The notes: a model not told the origin generated them from the sequence alone. 64,000 nt of DNA from Chitinophagaceae bacterium 26-R-25 (GCA_029906195.1 JARWSJ010000002.1:1-64000), one strand, 5' to 3'. Positions 18,901-28,334 are shown, counted from the stretch's first letter. Numbers and translations: made by a program.

Positions 18901-19411
18901 TATCGCCTTTAGGATCGATGAACATCCATTCAGGGATTACCAGGTTAAGTTTGGAAATATTTCTCCTTAAAGAAAAATAAGACTGTGGATCCCAGGCTAC
19001 GTAAAATGCGGCACGAATACCACAATTGAAAGGGTAAAATGGTCGTCCTTCTGCTCCGGTAAAAGGATTGAGTTTATCAACGTCTACCGGGTTTTGGGAA
19101 TACCTGTTAATATAGCAACCAAGCTGCTGGTTCTTGTCAATTTTCGTATCTATAAATGAACGGAAGCCTGCATATTGCTTGTTTATCTTATTGTCGCGGA
19201 AAAAAGCCTGGTTGGTTTGAAGGATCTTTTTATAGACATCATTCTTTTCTTTCAGTTGGGGAATGCTTGGTTTGTAATCACGCACCAACGTAATGGTGAT
19301 GATTAAAACGCCTAAAACTGCCAGAAACAATAAAATACGACTGGTCCATTTGAAACGTTGCCAGCGGGTGGCCGAATTCGTTTGAAAGACCTGTGTAGTA
19401 GAAGGGTTCAT
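15953..19411 (-). CDS. GH18 - polysaccharide deacetylase - GT2 fusion protein
   Basis: A 1152-residue membrane protein with three catalytic-looking parts. After a membrane helix (about 26-46), residues 95-440 form a GH18-type domain with GINVDLED near 236-243, keeping the Asp-x-Glu pair. Residues about 505-700 are a CE4/NodB deacetylase with TFDDGPD, HTFSHP, RAPY and LLHD motifs. A second helix (about 735-765) leads to a processive GT2 domain (about 785-1025) with VSIIVPAYNEE, DDGS, DADT, AEDCD and QRFRW, then further membrane helices. The set parallels PgaB plus PgaC, which make and de-N-acetylate poly-GlcNAc, here in one chain. The product polymer is inferred, not shown. No c-di-GMP PilZ domain is visible. 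Confidence 0.9.
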   Translation of the reverse strand: MNPSTTQVFQTNSATRWQRFKWTSRILLFLAVLGVLIITITLVRDYKPSIPQLKEKNDVYKKILQTNQAFFRDNKINKQYAGFRSFIDTKIDKNQQLGCYINRYSQNPVDVDKLNPFTGAEGRPFYPFNCGIRAAFYVAWDPQSYFSLRRNISKLNLVIPEWMFIDPKGDSLYTNIDDRAYQLMKESKVKVMPILSNNFQGTFNGAAVHRIINDPKKKERLIQDILRVLSKGNFAGINVDLEDLVEKKDEPIIAFQKELYARLHEKGYLVSQDVMPFNDDYNYTELAKCNDYIFLMAYDQFYDMSSPGPVSSQKWIEAAVDEAAKNIPSEKIILCLAGYGYDWPKDGQASNVTYQEALTTARESDGKIDFNNDTYNLRFSYFDDNDHPHEVYFTDAATNFNTMRFATEYGLSGVALWRLGSEDSRLWDFYDKDMGVAALQHFDFGDFASVESSNDVDYIGDGEILDVLSTPTNGQITTELDSAQMLIAEEHYLSLPSMFVVKKYGKVSPKQVLLTFDDGPDPIYTPQILDILGQEHVPAAFFLLGINAENNIPLVKRIYNEGHEIGNHTFSHPNVATVSKRRANIEFESTRLLIEAITGHSTILFRAPYNADAMPETMEELVPVALARQKNYLDVGESIDPEDWEPGVTADSIVQRIINRKAELDTMGGIILLHDAGGDNRTQTVKALPRIIKYFKDNGYTFITLSELLHKKKDELMPPVPKGSGYTLMQFNYYLAEFGYWGGRILFSLFIVFIFLSLARILLMAVLASRQNKKDRQLTIAPVVKDFPLVSIIVPAYNEEVNAVSSLSNLLKTDYSNFEVLFIDDGSKDSTFDKVSNFFAGNSKVKVFTKPNGGKASALNYGILQSKAEYVVCIDADTKLLPDAISKLMQQFLTTLPGADEIGAIAGNVKVGNEVNMLTKWQSIEYITSQNFDRKAFAAVNAVTVVPGAIGAFRKKAIEDAGGFTTDTLAEDCDLTIRILRCGYTVKNENKAIAMTEAPETLKMFLKQRFRWSFGVMQTFWKNRDALFNWKYKWLGWLALPNILIFQFMIPAIAPLADVFMIIGILTGNAAKILSYYFIFMLVDGAVSILAFSFEKEKYGKLWWLFPQRLIYRWLMYYILFKSFRKAIKGELQHWGVLKRTGNVKDIAVGAN

Positions 19412-19504
19412 AAATGAAATGATATGAATTGCAAAGTTCTAAAGGAAAAAACAAAGAACCACCTTAATTAACTACCAGTTAACCGTGGAAAAGTACTTTT
19501 AACA

Positions 19505-19678
19505 ATAATAACTGAATAACTGAGTAACTAAATAAACGAATGGTTGAATGTCGTATTTACCGATTGATCTTCAATCGTTCGTGATTTTTAATGATCGAAT
19601 AACTGAGTGATAGCACACAGTGGGCTGCATCACCTCCAAACATTCAGTTATTCAGTTAATCAGTTATTCAGTCATTCG
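19505..19678. repeat. Inverted octad array (AACTGAAT)
   Basis: Left array of AACTGAAT/AACTGAGT words at 19505-19535, a further piece at 19597-19612, and the complementary array CATTCAGTTATTCAGTTAAT... at 19641-19678. The right arm ends one base before the dnaX stop codon. Confidence 0.82.
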
Positions 19679-21508
19679 CTACAGATCCAACTCCAGCCTC
19701 AACCTGTCCCTCAACTCCTTCACCGCCGGGTATTCTTCCGCGATTTTTTGGAACTGTTCCTTGGAAGTAAGCGGCATTTCTACCTTGGGAATAAGATCCT
19801 CGTTTAGCTCAACTATTACATTGTAAGTAAGTCTGCGGTTGCAAAATTTTTCCTGTAGATATTCAGACAGGTGAACACGTTCACCTTCAATGAATTTCTG
19901 CTGTAAGTTATTGGGCGTAACGATTTCAAAACTTGAATCTGATTTGATGCGCAAAACCGCGAGATCAAAGCTTTGTGCCGCGGGGTTTCTCCCTTCTTTA
20001 AGCAATACCGAAAAATTCCGCCACACTTCTTCCAAAACACTTTGAGTAAGAGGAATGATTTGTTGCATCGCGCTATTGCCTTCACTGCCCGAGAACTGTT
20101 GGCGCAACTTTGACAGGGAACCAAGTTTACCCCCACCGGACTGCGGGGCCGCGGCAGGCTTAACCGCCGGAGCAGGCATTGCTGCCGGTTGTTGTGGTTG
20201 TGTCGGTTGCGGAGCTGGAGCTTTATATTGAACCTGCGGTTCTTCTATAATTAATTTCGCTCCCCCCTGCGCAGCTGGAGGCATTTGAGGGGCACTTTCA
20301 ACACCAGAAGCTGTTTTAAGCTCAACAATCTTCAGGTTTTTGAATGCTACAGGTCGCGTAGATTCAGCTATTTTTTTTTTGCTAATCCCGTCTCCGGAAC
20401 TAGCCAACTCCAACGCTTGTTGTAAATAGCAGAGTTTGATCAACAAAAGCTCAACATGCAGACGTTTATTTCTCGCCGCTTTATAATTGATCTCAGCCTC
20501 ATTAAGAGCGTTTAAGGCGCTGATGATATAAGGAATGGAGACTTTTTGCGCAGTAGCCGTATAACGGTCTCTGAAGCTTTGAACAACTTCCAGCAACCCG
20601 GCAACTTTCGCATCTTTACACACCAGCAGGTTGCGAAGGAACTCCGCAAAACCATTCAACACCAGGTCTCCTTCAAAACCCTTGCGATTGATATCGTCAT
20701 ACAGCAGCATTGCTCCGGCAAGATCCTGTTCCAGCATACAGTCAACCAGCTTGAAGTAGTAGTCCGCATCAAGTATATTCAGGTGCTCAAGTGTATTTTG
20801 ATAAGTAAGTTCACCATTCGTAAAGCTTACTATTTTATCAAGAATACTCAAAGAGTCGCGCATACAGCCTTCACTCTTTTGGGCAATTACCTGCAAGGCT
20901 GCTTTATCGGCATTGATGTCTTCTTTCTCGCAAATCTCTGCAAGGTGATCAACCGTATCGTTGATGGTAATTCTTTTGAAATCGAATATTTGACAGCGAC
21001 TTAAAATGGTCGGAAGGATTTTATGTTTTTCCGTAGTCGCCAGAATAAAAATGGCGTAGGGTGGCGGCTCTTCCAATGTTTTAAGAAAAGCGTTGAAGGC
21101 ACTTGCACTCAGCATGTGTACCTCATCCACAATGTACACCTTGTATTTGCCAGCCTGTGGAGCAAAACGAACCTGCTCTACCAGTGCCCGGATATCGTCT
21201 ACCGAGTTGTTGCTCGCAGCATCCAGCTCGTGAATATTTAAAGAAGTTCCCTCATTAAAAGAAACGCAGGAATGACATTCATTGCAAGCCTCACCATCCG
21301 GCGTCGGATTTTCGCAGTTGATTGTTTTGGCAAGAATACGTGCGCAGGTTGTTTTACCGACACCACGCGGACCGCAAAATAAGAATGCATGCGCCAGCTG
21401 CTGGTTCTTAATAGCATTTTTAAGGGTAGTGGTAATATGCGCCTGCCCCACAACAGTAGAGAAATTCTGAGGGCGGTATTTTCTTGCCGAAACGATGAAC
21501 TTGTCCAT
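19679..21508 (-). CDS. dnaX: DNA polymerase III subunit gamma/tau
   Basis: A 609-residue clamp-loader ATPase of the replicative polymerase. Domain order is normal: Walker A GPRGVGKT (about 46-53), a zinc module with four Cys around CNECHSC, the DEVH Walker B motif, the sensor-1 region LATTEKHKILPTILSRC, then the collar domain to about 370. A Pro/Ala/Gln-rich linker (about 415-470) leads to a tau-like C-terminal domain. At codons 376-380 the mRNA has AGC followed by ten A and then TAG: losing one A gives an immediate TAG, and gaining one gives AAT-AGC-TGA. Slippage would therefore yield a gamma-sized product of 379 or 381 residues. Confidence 0.96.
   Translation of the reverse strand: MDKFIVSARKYRPQNFSTVVGQAHITTTLKNAIKNQQLAHAFLFCGPRGVGKTTCARILAKTINCENPTPDGEACNECHSCVSFNEGTSLNIHELDAASNNSVDDIRALVEQVRFAPQAGKYKVYIVDEVHMLSASAFNAFLKTLEEPPPYAIFILATTEKHKILPTILSRCQIFDFKRITINDTVDHLAEICEKEDINADKAALQVIAQKSEGCMRDSLSILDKIVSFTNGELTYQNTLEHLNILDADYYFKLVDCMLEQDLAGAMLLYDDINRKGFEGDLVLNGFAEFLRNLLVCKDAKVAGLLEVVQSFRDRYTATAQKVSIPYIISALNALNEAEINYKAARNKRLHVELLLIKLCYLQQALELASSGDGISKKKIAESTRPVAFKNLKIVELKTASGVESAPQMPPAAQGGAKLIIEEPQVQYKAPAPQPTQPQQPAAMPAPAVKPAAAPQSGGGKLGSLSKLRQQFSGSEGNSAMQQIIPLTQSVLEEVWRNFSVLLKEGRNPAAQSFDLAVLRIKSDSSFEIVTPNNLQQKFIEGERVHLSEYLQEKFCNRRLTYNVIVELNEDLIPKVEMPLTSKEQFQKIAEEYPAVKELRDRLRLELDL
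20371..20380 (-). promoter_or_regulatory. A10 slippery run in dnaX (candidate programmed slippage)
   Basis: Ten T on the plus strand, read as A10 in the dnaX mRNA, at the end of the collar domain. Both neighbouring frames stop within three codons, so either slippage direction makes a truncated gamma form. Thermus thermophilus dnaX uses transcriptional slippage on an A9 run for the same purpose. Confidence 0.7.
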
Positions 21509-21540
21509 GGAAGCGAAGGTAGTTAATTTGAAAATGTGAT

Positions 21541-21736
21541 CGAGAGAGAACGCTGATTTTTAAGATTGTCATGATTTTCATGATCTTTTTAAAAGATCCA
21601 GTTTCATCATAACACTTTTCTAATCTCGGTTCTTTCAAATTATTTGGAAAAAGAACAAAAATTTTGAGGCCATCAAGATTTGATCAGACAAAAAAATCAT
21701 CATTAATCATGACAATCTTGAAAATCTGCGTTCCTC
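21541..21736. repeat. Dispersed inverted repeat (GCAGATTTTCATGATTGTCATGA family), copy 1
   Basis: Left arm 21541-21583 (GAGAACGCTGATTTTTAAGA, then TTGTCATGATT) faces right arm 21703-21736 (AATCATGACAATCTTGAAAA, then TCTGCGTTC). The same family occurs at 32171-32255 with perfect arms. It fills the dnaX upstream gap. Confidence 0.75.
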
Positions 21737-21737
21737 T

Positions 21738-22898
21738 CTACAAAATCGGGTGACGTTTGAATTCCTTAGTCTGGTCAAACATGTACCTGTACGTTGTTAA
21801 AATCCTGCTGCGGGTCGGCGTGAGGTTTTCGGCAACGGCGATCATTTTAGGATTGAAATCACCTATCCATTGCATTTCGTAGTCCTCGTAATCCAGTTTT
21901 GTCCGGAAATCGGTAGAGGCCTCCTCAATAATGTAGCTATCGATACCCTTTGCCTGCCATTCCGGAACCACACCAAAAACCAAACCCACACAACGCTTGT
22001 TTTTCGACATTTTCTTGAGCCATAAAAACTTCAATTTATGCAGCAAATTGAAATTACCGTTCAGGTGTTTGAACCATTGGTTCAGGTCGGGCAGGTTAAT
22101 GAAAATGGCAATCGGCTCGTCTTTATGGTAAGCGAACCACACAATTTTTTCATCCATCACCATCTTCATTTGCTGGAACATTTTAATACATTGCTCCTTG
22201 CTTAACTGCTTGTTACCGCCATGCCCTGCCCAGGCTTTATTATAAACAATACAGAAATCTTCAGCGTATTTTTTCAAATCCGATTTTACAAGGTGCCTGC
22301 AGGAAAATTCAGGATCTTTTGCAATGGCTGCATGACGATCCTTGAACTTTTTCGAAAGCATATCCTTCGTATGCATGCCAAAGCACACCTGGTCGAAGAA
22401 TTTTTTGAAGCCATAATTTTCAAATAGCTCTTTATAGTAAGGCGCATTGAAATTCATTTTAAATAAAGGTTCCTGGAAGCCGTGCACCACAAGGCCCCAC
22501 CAGGCATCCCGCTCGCCAAAATTGATCGGGCCATCCATTGCTTCCATGCCTTTTTTCAGAAGCCAGTGTTTGGCCACGTCAAACAGCATGTCTGCTGCCT
22601 GCTGATTATTAATGCAATCAAAAAAGCCAATGCCACCAACCGGGCCATCATCGCCCTTATTCTTGTACTTTTTATTGATAAATGCTGCGATGCGACCAAT
22701 TAATTCCCCATTTTCACCCCTTAATATCCAGCGAATACATTCGCCATGGCGAAACGCTTTGTTTTTTTTCTTATCAAAAACGCCATTCACATCGTTGTCG
22801 ATGGGGCGGATATAATTTGGAACCGATTTGTTGATAATAACGTTCACCCTGATAAACTCCGTGGCCGTACTTACGTCATTTACTTCGATTAATTGCAT
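21738..22898 (-). CDS. GNAT/acyltransferase-like protein, uncharacterised
   Basis: A 386-residue cytoplasmic protein with no signal peptide or membrane helix. It resembles large bacterial proteins annotated as YghO-like or N-acetyltransferase-like: an N-terminal acyltransferase-like part (GRIAAFINKKYKNKG, then GGIGFFDCINNQQAADMLFD) with the common motif MDGPINFGERDAWWG near 133-147, and a C-terminal GNAT-like part (VVPEWQAKGIDSYIIEEA). The substrate is unknown; a role in lipid or amino-acid conjugation is only a family guess. It is probably transcribed alone or ahead of dnaX, which lies 229 nt downstream across a repeat. Confidence 0.6.
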   Translation of the reverse strand: MQLIEVNDVSTATEFIRVNVIINKSVPNYIRPIDNDVNGVFDKKKNKAFRHGECIRWILRGENGELIGRIAAFINKKYKNKGDDGPVGGIGFFDCINNQQAADMLFDVAKHWLLKKGMEAMDGPINFGERDAWWGLVVHGFQEPLFKMNFNAPYYKELFENYGFKKFFDQVCFGMHTKDMLSKKFKDRHAAIAKDPEFSCRHLVKSDLKKYAEDFCIVYNKAWAGHGGNKQLSKEQCIKMFQQMKMVMDEKIVWFAYHKDEPIAIFINLPDLNQWFKHLNGNFNLLHKLKFLWLKKMSKNKRCVGLVFGVVPEWQAKGIDSYIIEEASTDFRTKLDYEDYEMQWIGDFNPKMIAVAENLTPTRSRILTTYRYMFDQTKEFKRHPIL

Positions 22899-23009
22899 AG
22901 TAAGTTTTGAGTAATATATTCTTGCAAGTTAGGGTTTCGCAGCTATTTTCAGCTTATCGGTACAACTTTTAGCCTCGTGATGTGTTGGAATAAGATTTGA
23001 ATTAACACA

Positions 23010-23096
23010 TAAAAGTTTTAACTTTTAAGTTGTAAGTTTTAAATTATGAAAGAAGCTAAAAACCTATAACTTACAAGTCAAAACTTATTACTTAAT
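23010..23096. repeat. Inverted heptad array (AGTTTTA-type)
   Basis: Words AGTTTTA, ACTTTTA, AGTTGTA, AGTTTTA at about 23010-23044 face CTTACAAGTCAAAACTTATT-type sequence at 23064-23096, between the divergent acyltransferase-like gene and the ytxH operon. Confidence 0.65.
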
Positions 23097-23131
23097 AAAT
23101 TCTTATTGATAATTTTAGAAAAACTTATTTT

Positions 23132-23377
23132 ATGAGTAGTACTAAATTTCTTGCAGGAGTAATTGTTGGCGCTGCCGCCGGAGTAGCATTGGCCATGTTC
23201 ATGAACAGTGATAAGGGCCAGGAACTTATTTCAGACCTTAAATCTGCCGCCGGAAAAGCAGGTGATAATTTGAAAAATAAATTCAACGACCTGAAAGATC
23301 AGGTAGCCGACACCGTGCAAAAAGGAAAAAAATATGCACAAGATATGAGCGACGATGCACAGAACTATACAGCCTAA
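23132..23377 (+). CDS. YtxH-domain protein
   Basis: An 81-residue protein with an N-terminal glycine/alanine membrane segment (FLAGVIVGAAAGVALAMFM) and a charged, helical C-terminal part (LKNKFNDLKDQVADTVQKG). This is the YtxH-domain pattern: a membrane-anchored helix often linked to general stress. It heads a three-gene plus-strand cluster with a holin-like protein (17-nt gap) and a hypothetical protein. Such clusters resemble the enterobacterial YqjCDE stress genes, although direct homology of the third gene is not visible. Confidence 0.82.
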   Translation: MSSTKFLAGVIVGAAAGVALAMFMNSDKGQELISDLKSAAGKAGDNLKNKFNDLKDQVADTVQKGKKYAQDMSDDAQNYTA

Positions 23378-23393
23378 TGTTTAATCAGTAAGA

Positions 23394-23768
23394 ATGGACG
23401 AACAACAACCCGGCTTTTTTGAGAATGTTCAAAATTTAACCGAAGACTATATACAGGACCGGCTATTACTTTTAAAGCTAAGGGCGGCCGATAAATCGGC
23501 CCGCCTGGCTGGCTTATTGGTGTCCTTTCTTATAATTGCCTTGCTTGCTTTTTTTGTGCTTTTTTTCATAAGTATTCTTGTAGGGTACTTTTTTGTTTGG
23601 GTAACGCAAAGCTTATTTTGGGGATTTGGTATTGTAGCAGGGTTTTACACACTGCTATTGATATTGGTATTCGCATTTAGAAAAAAATATATAGAAAGGC
23701 TTATCGCAAATATTGTGATAAAAGTATTTTTCGATAGAACCGCAGACGATGATGAAAAAGAAAATTGA
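23394..23768 (+). CDS. Phage-holin-superfamily/YqjE-like membrane protein
   Basis: A 124-residue protein with two strong membrane helices (about 38-68, SFLIIALLAFFVLFFISILV, and 72-98, WGFGIVAGFYTLLLILVFAF), flanked by charged ends. This fits the Phage_holin_3_6/YqjE family of small inner-membrane proteins found beside YtxH/ElaB-like genes; despite the name it is not evidence for a prophage. The stop overlaps the next gene's start by 20 nt, showing tight coupling. Confidence 0.72.
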   Translation: MDEQQPGFFENVQNLTEDYIQDRLLLLKLRAADKSARLAGLLVSFLIIALLAFFVLFFISILVGYFFVWVTQSLFWGFGIVAGFYTLLLILVFAFRKKYIERLIANIVIKVFFDRTADDDEKEN

Positions 23769-24090
23769 CCTCTCCCATATCAATTCGCTTGAAGATCTTG
23801 CAAAAGAACAGCATGCCGTAAAAGCACGCATTCGCATGCGTGAGGATGAATTGAAAACCCACTTCAAACAAATACCCAAAGAAGCATTGAAGTTTGGTGC
23901 AGCCGCTATTGTGCCGACAGTGCTTCAAAGCAAAGCCGCTTCTTCCGCATTCGCAGTAGGAAAAAATGTCCTTGGAGGCTTGTTTGCCAAAAAAGGAGAG
24001 AAGGGAGAAGCAATATGGACCGCCATTCGACAAGCAGGCTTGTATGTGGTGATAAAGCATGCACTGAAAATATTCGCGAAGAAATTTTAG
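23749..24090 (+). CDS. Hypothetical protein of the ytxH operon
   Basis: A 113-residue protein I do not recognise as a named family. The N-terminus is charged and helical (KIDLSHINSLEDLAKEQHAV, then RIRMREDELKTHF); the C-terminal half is rich in Ala/Gly/Lys with weakly hydrophobic stretches (FGAAAIVPTVLQSKAASSA, AIRQAGLYVVIKHALKIF) that could associate with the membrane. Two ATG codons in tandem (23749, 23752) are possible starts and both overlap the previous gene. Position suggests a role alongside the YtxH and YqjE-like proteins in envelope stress. Confidence 0.7.
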   Translation: MMKKKIDLSHINSLEDLAKEQHAVKARIRMREDELKTHFKQIPKEALKFGAAAIVPTVLQSKAASSAFAVGKNVLGGLFAKKGEKGEAIWTAIRQAGLYVVIKHALKIFAKKF

Positions 24091-24093
24091 TTT

Positions 24094-24180
24094 AGTTGAA
24101 AGTTGAAAGTTGAAAGTTGAAAATGAAAGGCAGTTTCGCCTTAGTACTCATTTTCAACTTTCAACTTTCAATTTTCAATT
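24094..24180. repeat. Inverted heptad array (TTGAAAG), convergent gene junction
   Basis: Left array 24094-24125 (AGTTGAAAGTTGAAAGTTGA, then AAGTTGAAAATGA) and right array 24149-24180 (complement) fill the whole gap between two convergent genes; the right arm overlaps the stop codon of the L,D-transpeptidase. The loop is only about 23 nt. Confidence 0.9.
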
Positions 24181-25789
24181 ACTTAAACATCATCTTGCTC
24201 ATCTTCGCATCATGCCCGTAAACATCATCCCTGAAGTTTAGTTGTCCCTTTCGATCCACAAATGCGGTGAAATAGCCGATGTAAACAGGGATAGGATTTT
24301 TTAACGTTACATACTGTTCTTTGCCGCTGTTCATGGCTTTCTGGATTTTTTCGTCCGTCCACGAAGAATCTTTGCGTAAAAGGAACTGCGCCAGTTTTGT
24401 TGGTTCGCCCAGCCTTATACAGCCATGACTAAAAGCCCGGCTGTCCTCATTGAACAAGCTCTTTGCCGGCGTATCATGCAGGTAAATATTGTAACTGTTG
24501 GGAAAAAGAAATTTCACCCGGCCAAGCGAGTTTTTAGGCCCCGGTTTTTGCCTCACAATCGGAAGGCTTCCGCTATATCCCGTGATCTCCATATTGTGGC
24601 CTGCAATGTAATTTTTATTTCTCCTCATGCCCGGCAGTACTTCATTTTTCACAATACTGGTAGGAACGTTCCAGTAGGGACTGAAAACAACATATTTCAA
24701 ATTGCCCGTAAAGATTACAGTGTTATGCCCTTCTTTTCCCACCACTACATTCATGTTGAAATCAAGATTGCCATTCTCATAAACATACAATTTGTAAGCA
24801 GGAATATTTACCAGCAGGTAGTCTGTTTTCGGCTCTTCAGGCACCCAACGCATGCGCTCCATATTGATCAGGATCTGACGGATGCGAAACTGAACAGACT
24901 GGTTCATCTCGCGCAATGTAGCGCCGCCCACCACACCATCTTCCTTCATTCCATAGCGATTCTGAAAGTTTTTAACTGCCATCTGCAGTGAATCGGTAAA
25001 TAGCGTTGAGGTATCTGTTAACGTAAAGTCTCCCGTAAGAAAAAGTCGCTTCTTGATTGCAGTAACAGCAGGAGAACGGTCGCCCTTTACAAACTTCTTT
25101 TGATCCGGCGCGATAGCTTCCCATGCACTGTCTTTTTCTATTCTGGAATACTTAACAAGGTAATCCCTTAGCAATTTGTACTGCCTGTTTAACGGTTCAT
25201 ACTCGCCTGTATTTTTTCCTTTATTGGTAACCACTGAATCCAGCAGCGAAACCATATTTATTTTCTTCCTTGGAATGAACCACTGAAGATCGCTCGGATC
25301 CAACTCTCTCGAGCCTACGTAAGCACGCGACGCATATCTGAAGAATTGACGCGTAAAAAGCAATTCAGCATGCAGGCGGCTGGAGTCAGGCAAAACAATA
25401 CTATCGTTTTTGGCGGAGGCAGTATCAACAAGATTTTGAAGAAAGCCATTGTACAGGGTGCTGTCGCCGCTATAGCCTATATAGTCACTCTGCATGTTCC
25501 ACAGACTGTGGGTTTGCTCAGCCAATCCATTTTGAAAAAACCACGCAAATTGATAGTTCCGACCATTATAAAAGCTTCTGAATTGATCAGCTAAAGTATC
25601 AGGGATCTGCTCCTTCTGGATAAAACTTTCAAGTGCAGTGCTGTCAAAAAAAAGATCTGAAAACGAGTTCATTTTCTTGATCGTTGTATCTCTTTTTTCA
25701 ACCTTAAACTTATGAGATGTGGACTGATTACATGCTACAATCATGGTGCATGCAATTGCTATAAAAAAGACAGTATTCTTCAATTTCAT
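24179..25789 (-). CDS. L,D-transpeptidase lipoprotein (YcbB/LdtD-like)
   Basis: A 536-residue exported protein. The signal peptide ends in a lipobox (MIVAC at about 16-20), so it is probably membrane-anchored. A helical scaffold is followed by a peptidoglycan-binding region (about 235-300, FQNRYGMKEDGVVGGATLREM type) and a YkuD catalytic domain with the motif SHGCIRLGEP near 455-464, where Cys is the nucleophile and His its partner. The long YcbB-type arrangement suggests 3-3 crosslinking of peptidoglycan or attachment of outer-membrane proteins. It is convergent with the ytxH operon. Confidence 0.93.
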   Translation of the reverse strand: MKLKNTVFFIAIACTMIVACNQSTSHKFKVEKRDTTIKKMNSFSDLFFDSTALESFIQKEQIPDTLADQFRSFYNGRNYQFAWFFQNGLAEQTHSLWNMQSDYIGYSGDSTLYNGFLQNLVDTASAKNDSIVLPDSSRLHAELLFTRQFFRYASRAYVGSRELDPSDLQWFIPRKKINMVSLLDSVVTNKGKNTGEYEPLNRQYKLLRDYLVKYSRIEKDSAWEAIAPDQKKFVKGDRSPAVTAIKKRLFLTGDFTLTDTSTLFTDSLQMAVKNFQNRYGMKEDGVVGGATLREMNQSVQFRIRQILINMERMRWVPEEPKTDYLLVNIPAYKLYVYENGNLDFNMNVVVGKEGHNTVIFTGNLKYVVFSPYWNVPTSIVKNEVLPGMRRNKNYIAGHNMEITGYSGSLPIVRQKPGPKNSLGRVKFLFPNSYNIYLHDTPAKSLFNEDSRAFSHGCIRLGEPTKLAQFLLRKDSSWTDEKIQKAMNSGKEQYVTLKNPIPVYIGYFTAFVDRKGQLNFRDDVYGHDAKMSKMMFK

Positions 25790-25848
25790 ATTTAAGAATT
25801 ACACATAACGAAATTATAAGGAAGTCCTGTAACATAAAACAATAAAAA

Positions 25849-25873
25849 AGGTTCCCGCTATCGTCAGGAACCT
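25849..25873 (-). terminator. Terminator after csbD-like gene
   Basis: Stem AGGTTCC (25849-25855) with GGAACCT (25867-25873); on the minus strand it is followed by TTTTTTATT. It terminates the csbD-like gene ending at 25901. Confidence 0.8.
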
Positions 25874-25900
25874 CTTTTACAAACTATTTGGAAGAAACTA

Positions 25901-26089
25901 TCAGCCAAGAGACTTTAACCATGTGATCAGGTCTTCTCTTGTTTTGCCTGTTTTTTGTTGCATTTTGCCCAGCCATTCGTCGTCCTTGCCTTCCTCGTAT
26001 TTCAGATCATCGTCGTTAAGTTCTGCGTAGGCTTGTTTAAGTTTGCCCTTCCATTCATTAAGTTTTCCTTTAATTTCCAGCTTGTCCAT
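25901..26089 (-). CDS. CsbD-family stress protein
   Basis: A 62-residue hydrophilic, lysine- and glutamate-rich protein matching CsbD: starts [20 protein letters not shown] and continues [20 protein letters not shown]. CsbD proteins are small general-stress proteins of unknown mechanism. It is monocistronic, with its own terminator. Confidence 0.9.
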   Translation of the reverse strand: MDKLEIKGKLNEWKGKLKQAYAELNDDDLKYEEGKDDEWLGKMQQKTGKTREDLITWLKSLG

Positions 26090-26318
26090 AATCTTCGATT
26101 TTGGTAAATAAAAGTCAATACTGCTGTTAGTGTTAGTGTTTCTTTTTTATGGTTAAATAAAATGGGACAAACAATATTGACAGGGTTACCGATTCAAAAA
26201 CTATTCCCCGCTGGAAATATGTTGCAAAAGATGCATTTGATAGGCCAAATGGTTGCACATTACTCAATCAAAATCAATAATATGTGGCCCGAATTTGAAA
26301 TTTTTCAATTTCATTTGA

Positions 26319-27893
<1,575 letters not shown>

Positions 27894-28058
27894 TTTGAAA
27901 ATGTGGTGATTTGAAAATTTGAAAATGGCGAAAGCCATTTCTTATGTTCAGATCATAATCTATAAAATCAGTTCTAAGAAATAATTTGAAGATTAATTTG
28001 GAAATGCTTTGTGCAAATGAGGCATTTTCAAATTTTCAAATTTTCAAATTTTCAAATT
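27894..28058. repeat. Inverted octad array (TTTGAAAA) between atpD and atpC
   Basis: Left words at 27894-27927 (TTTGAAAATG, ATTTGAAAATTTGAAAATGG) begin right after the atpD stop; right array at 28022-28058 repeats TTTTCAAA four to five times and ends 6 nt before the atpC ATG. It could form a long hairpin inside the operon. Confidence 0.88.
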
Positions 28059-28064
28059 GTACAA

Positions 28065-28334
28065 ATGACACTCGAAATATTAACACCTGAAAGAAAGCTC
28101 TATGGCGGCCAGGTTTACGGTGTACAGCTACCCGGAATAGATGGTTTGTTTGAGGTCCTTGACAGACACGCTCCAATGGTTTCTGCTTTGAAAAAAGGCA
28201 ACCTGAAAGTATTGGTGGATAAAGGTCAAGGCAACACGATCAACTATTCAATAGAAAGCGGTTTCGTTGAAATATTACACAACAAAGTAACAGTGCTTGT
28301 TGAAGGCGCTAACCTGGTTGATAAATCACACTAA
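28065..28334 (+). CDS. atpC: F1F0 ATP synthase subunit epsilon
   Basis: An 89-residue epsilon subunit consisting of the N-terminal beta-sandwich only: MTLEILTPERKLYGGQVYGV, then LPGIDGLFEVLDRHAPMVSALKKG. The C-terminal helical domain that regulates ATP hydrolysis in longer homologues (about 130 residues) is absent, which is common in Bacteroidota. The ATG at 28065 is preferred; a longer frame starting at 28011 would be translated repeat sequence. Transcription must cross the inverted array after atpD, unless an unseen promoter exists. Confidence 0.93.
   Translation: MTLEILTPERKLYGGQVYGVQLPGIDGLFEVLDRHAPMVSALKKGNLKVLVDKGQGNTINYSIESGFVEILHNKVTVLVEGANLVDKSH

Noticed and set aside
23394-23768. 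Prophage remnant based on the holin-like protein
   Set aside because: No endolysin, capsid or integrase gene nearby; the holin family also covers YqjE-like stress proteins, and the neighbours are YtxH-type.
24425-24991. 188-codon plus-strand frame opposite the L,D-transpeptidase
   Set aside because: Antisense shadow of the catalytic region; no recognisable motif or start context.
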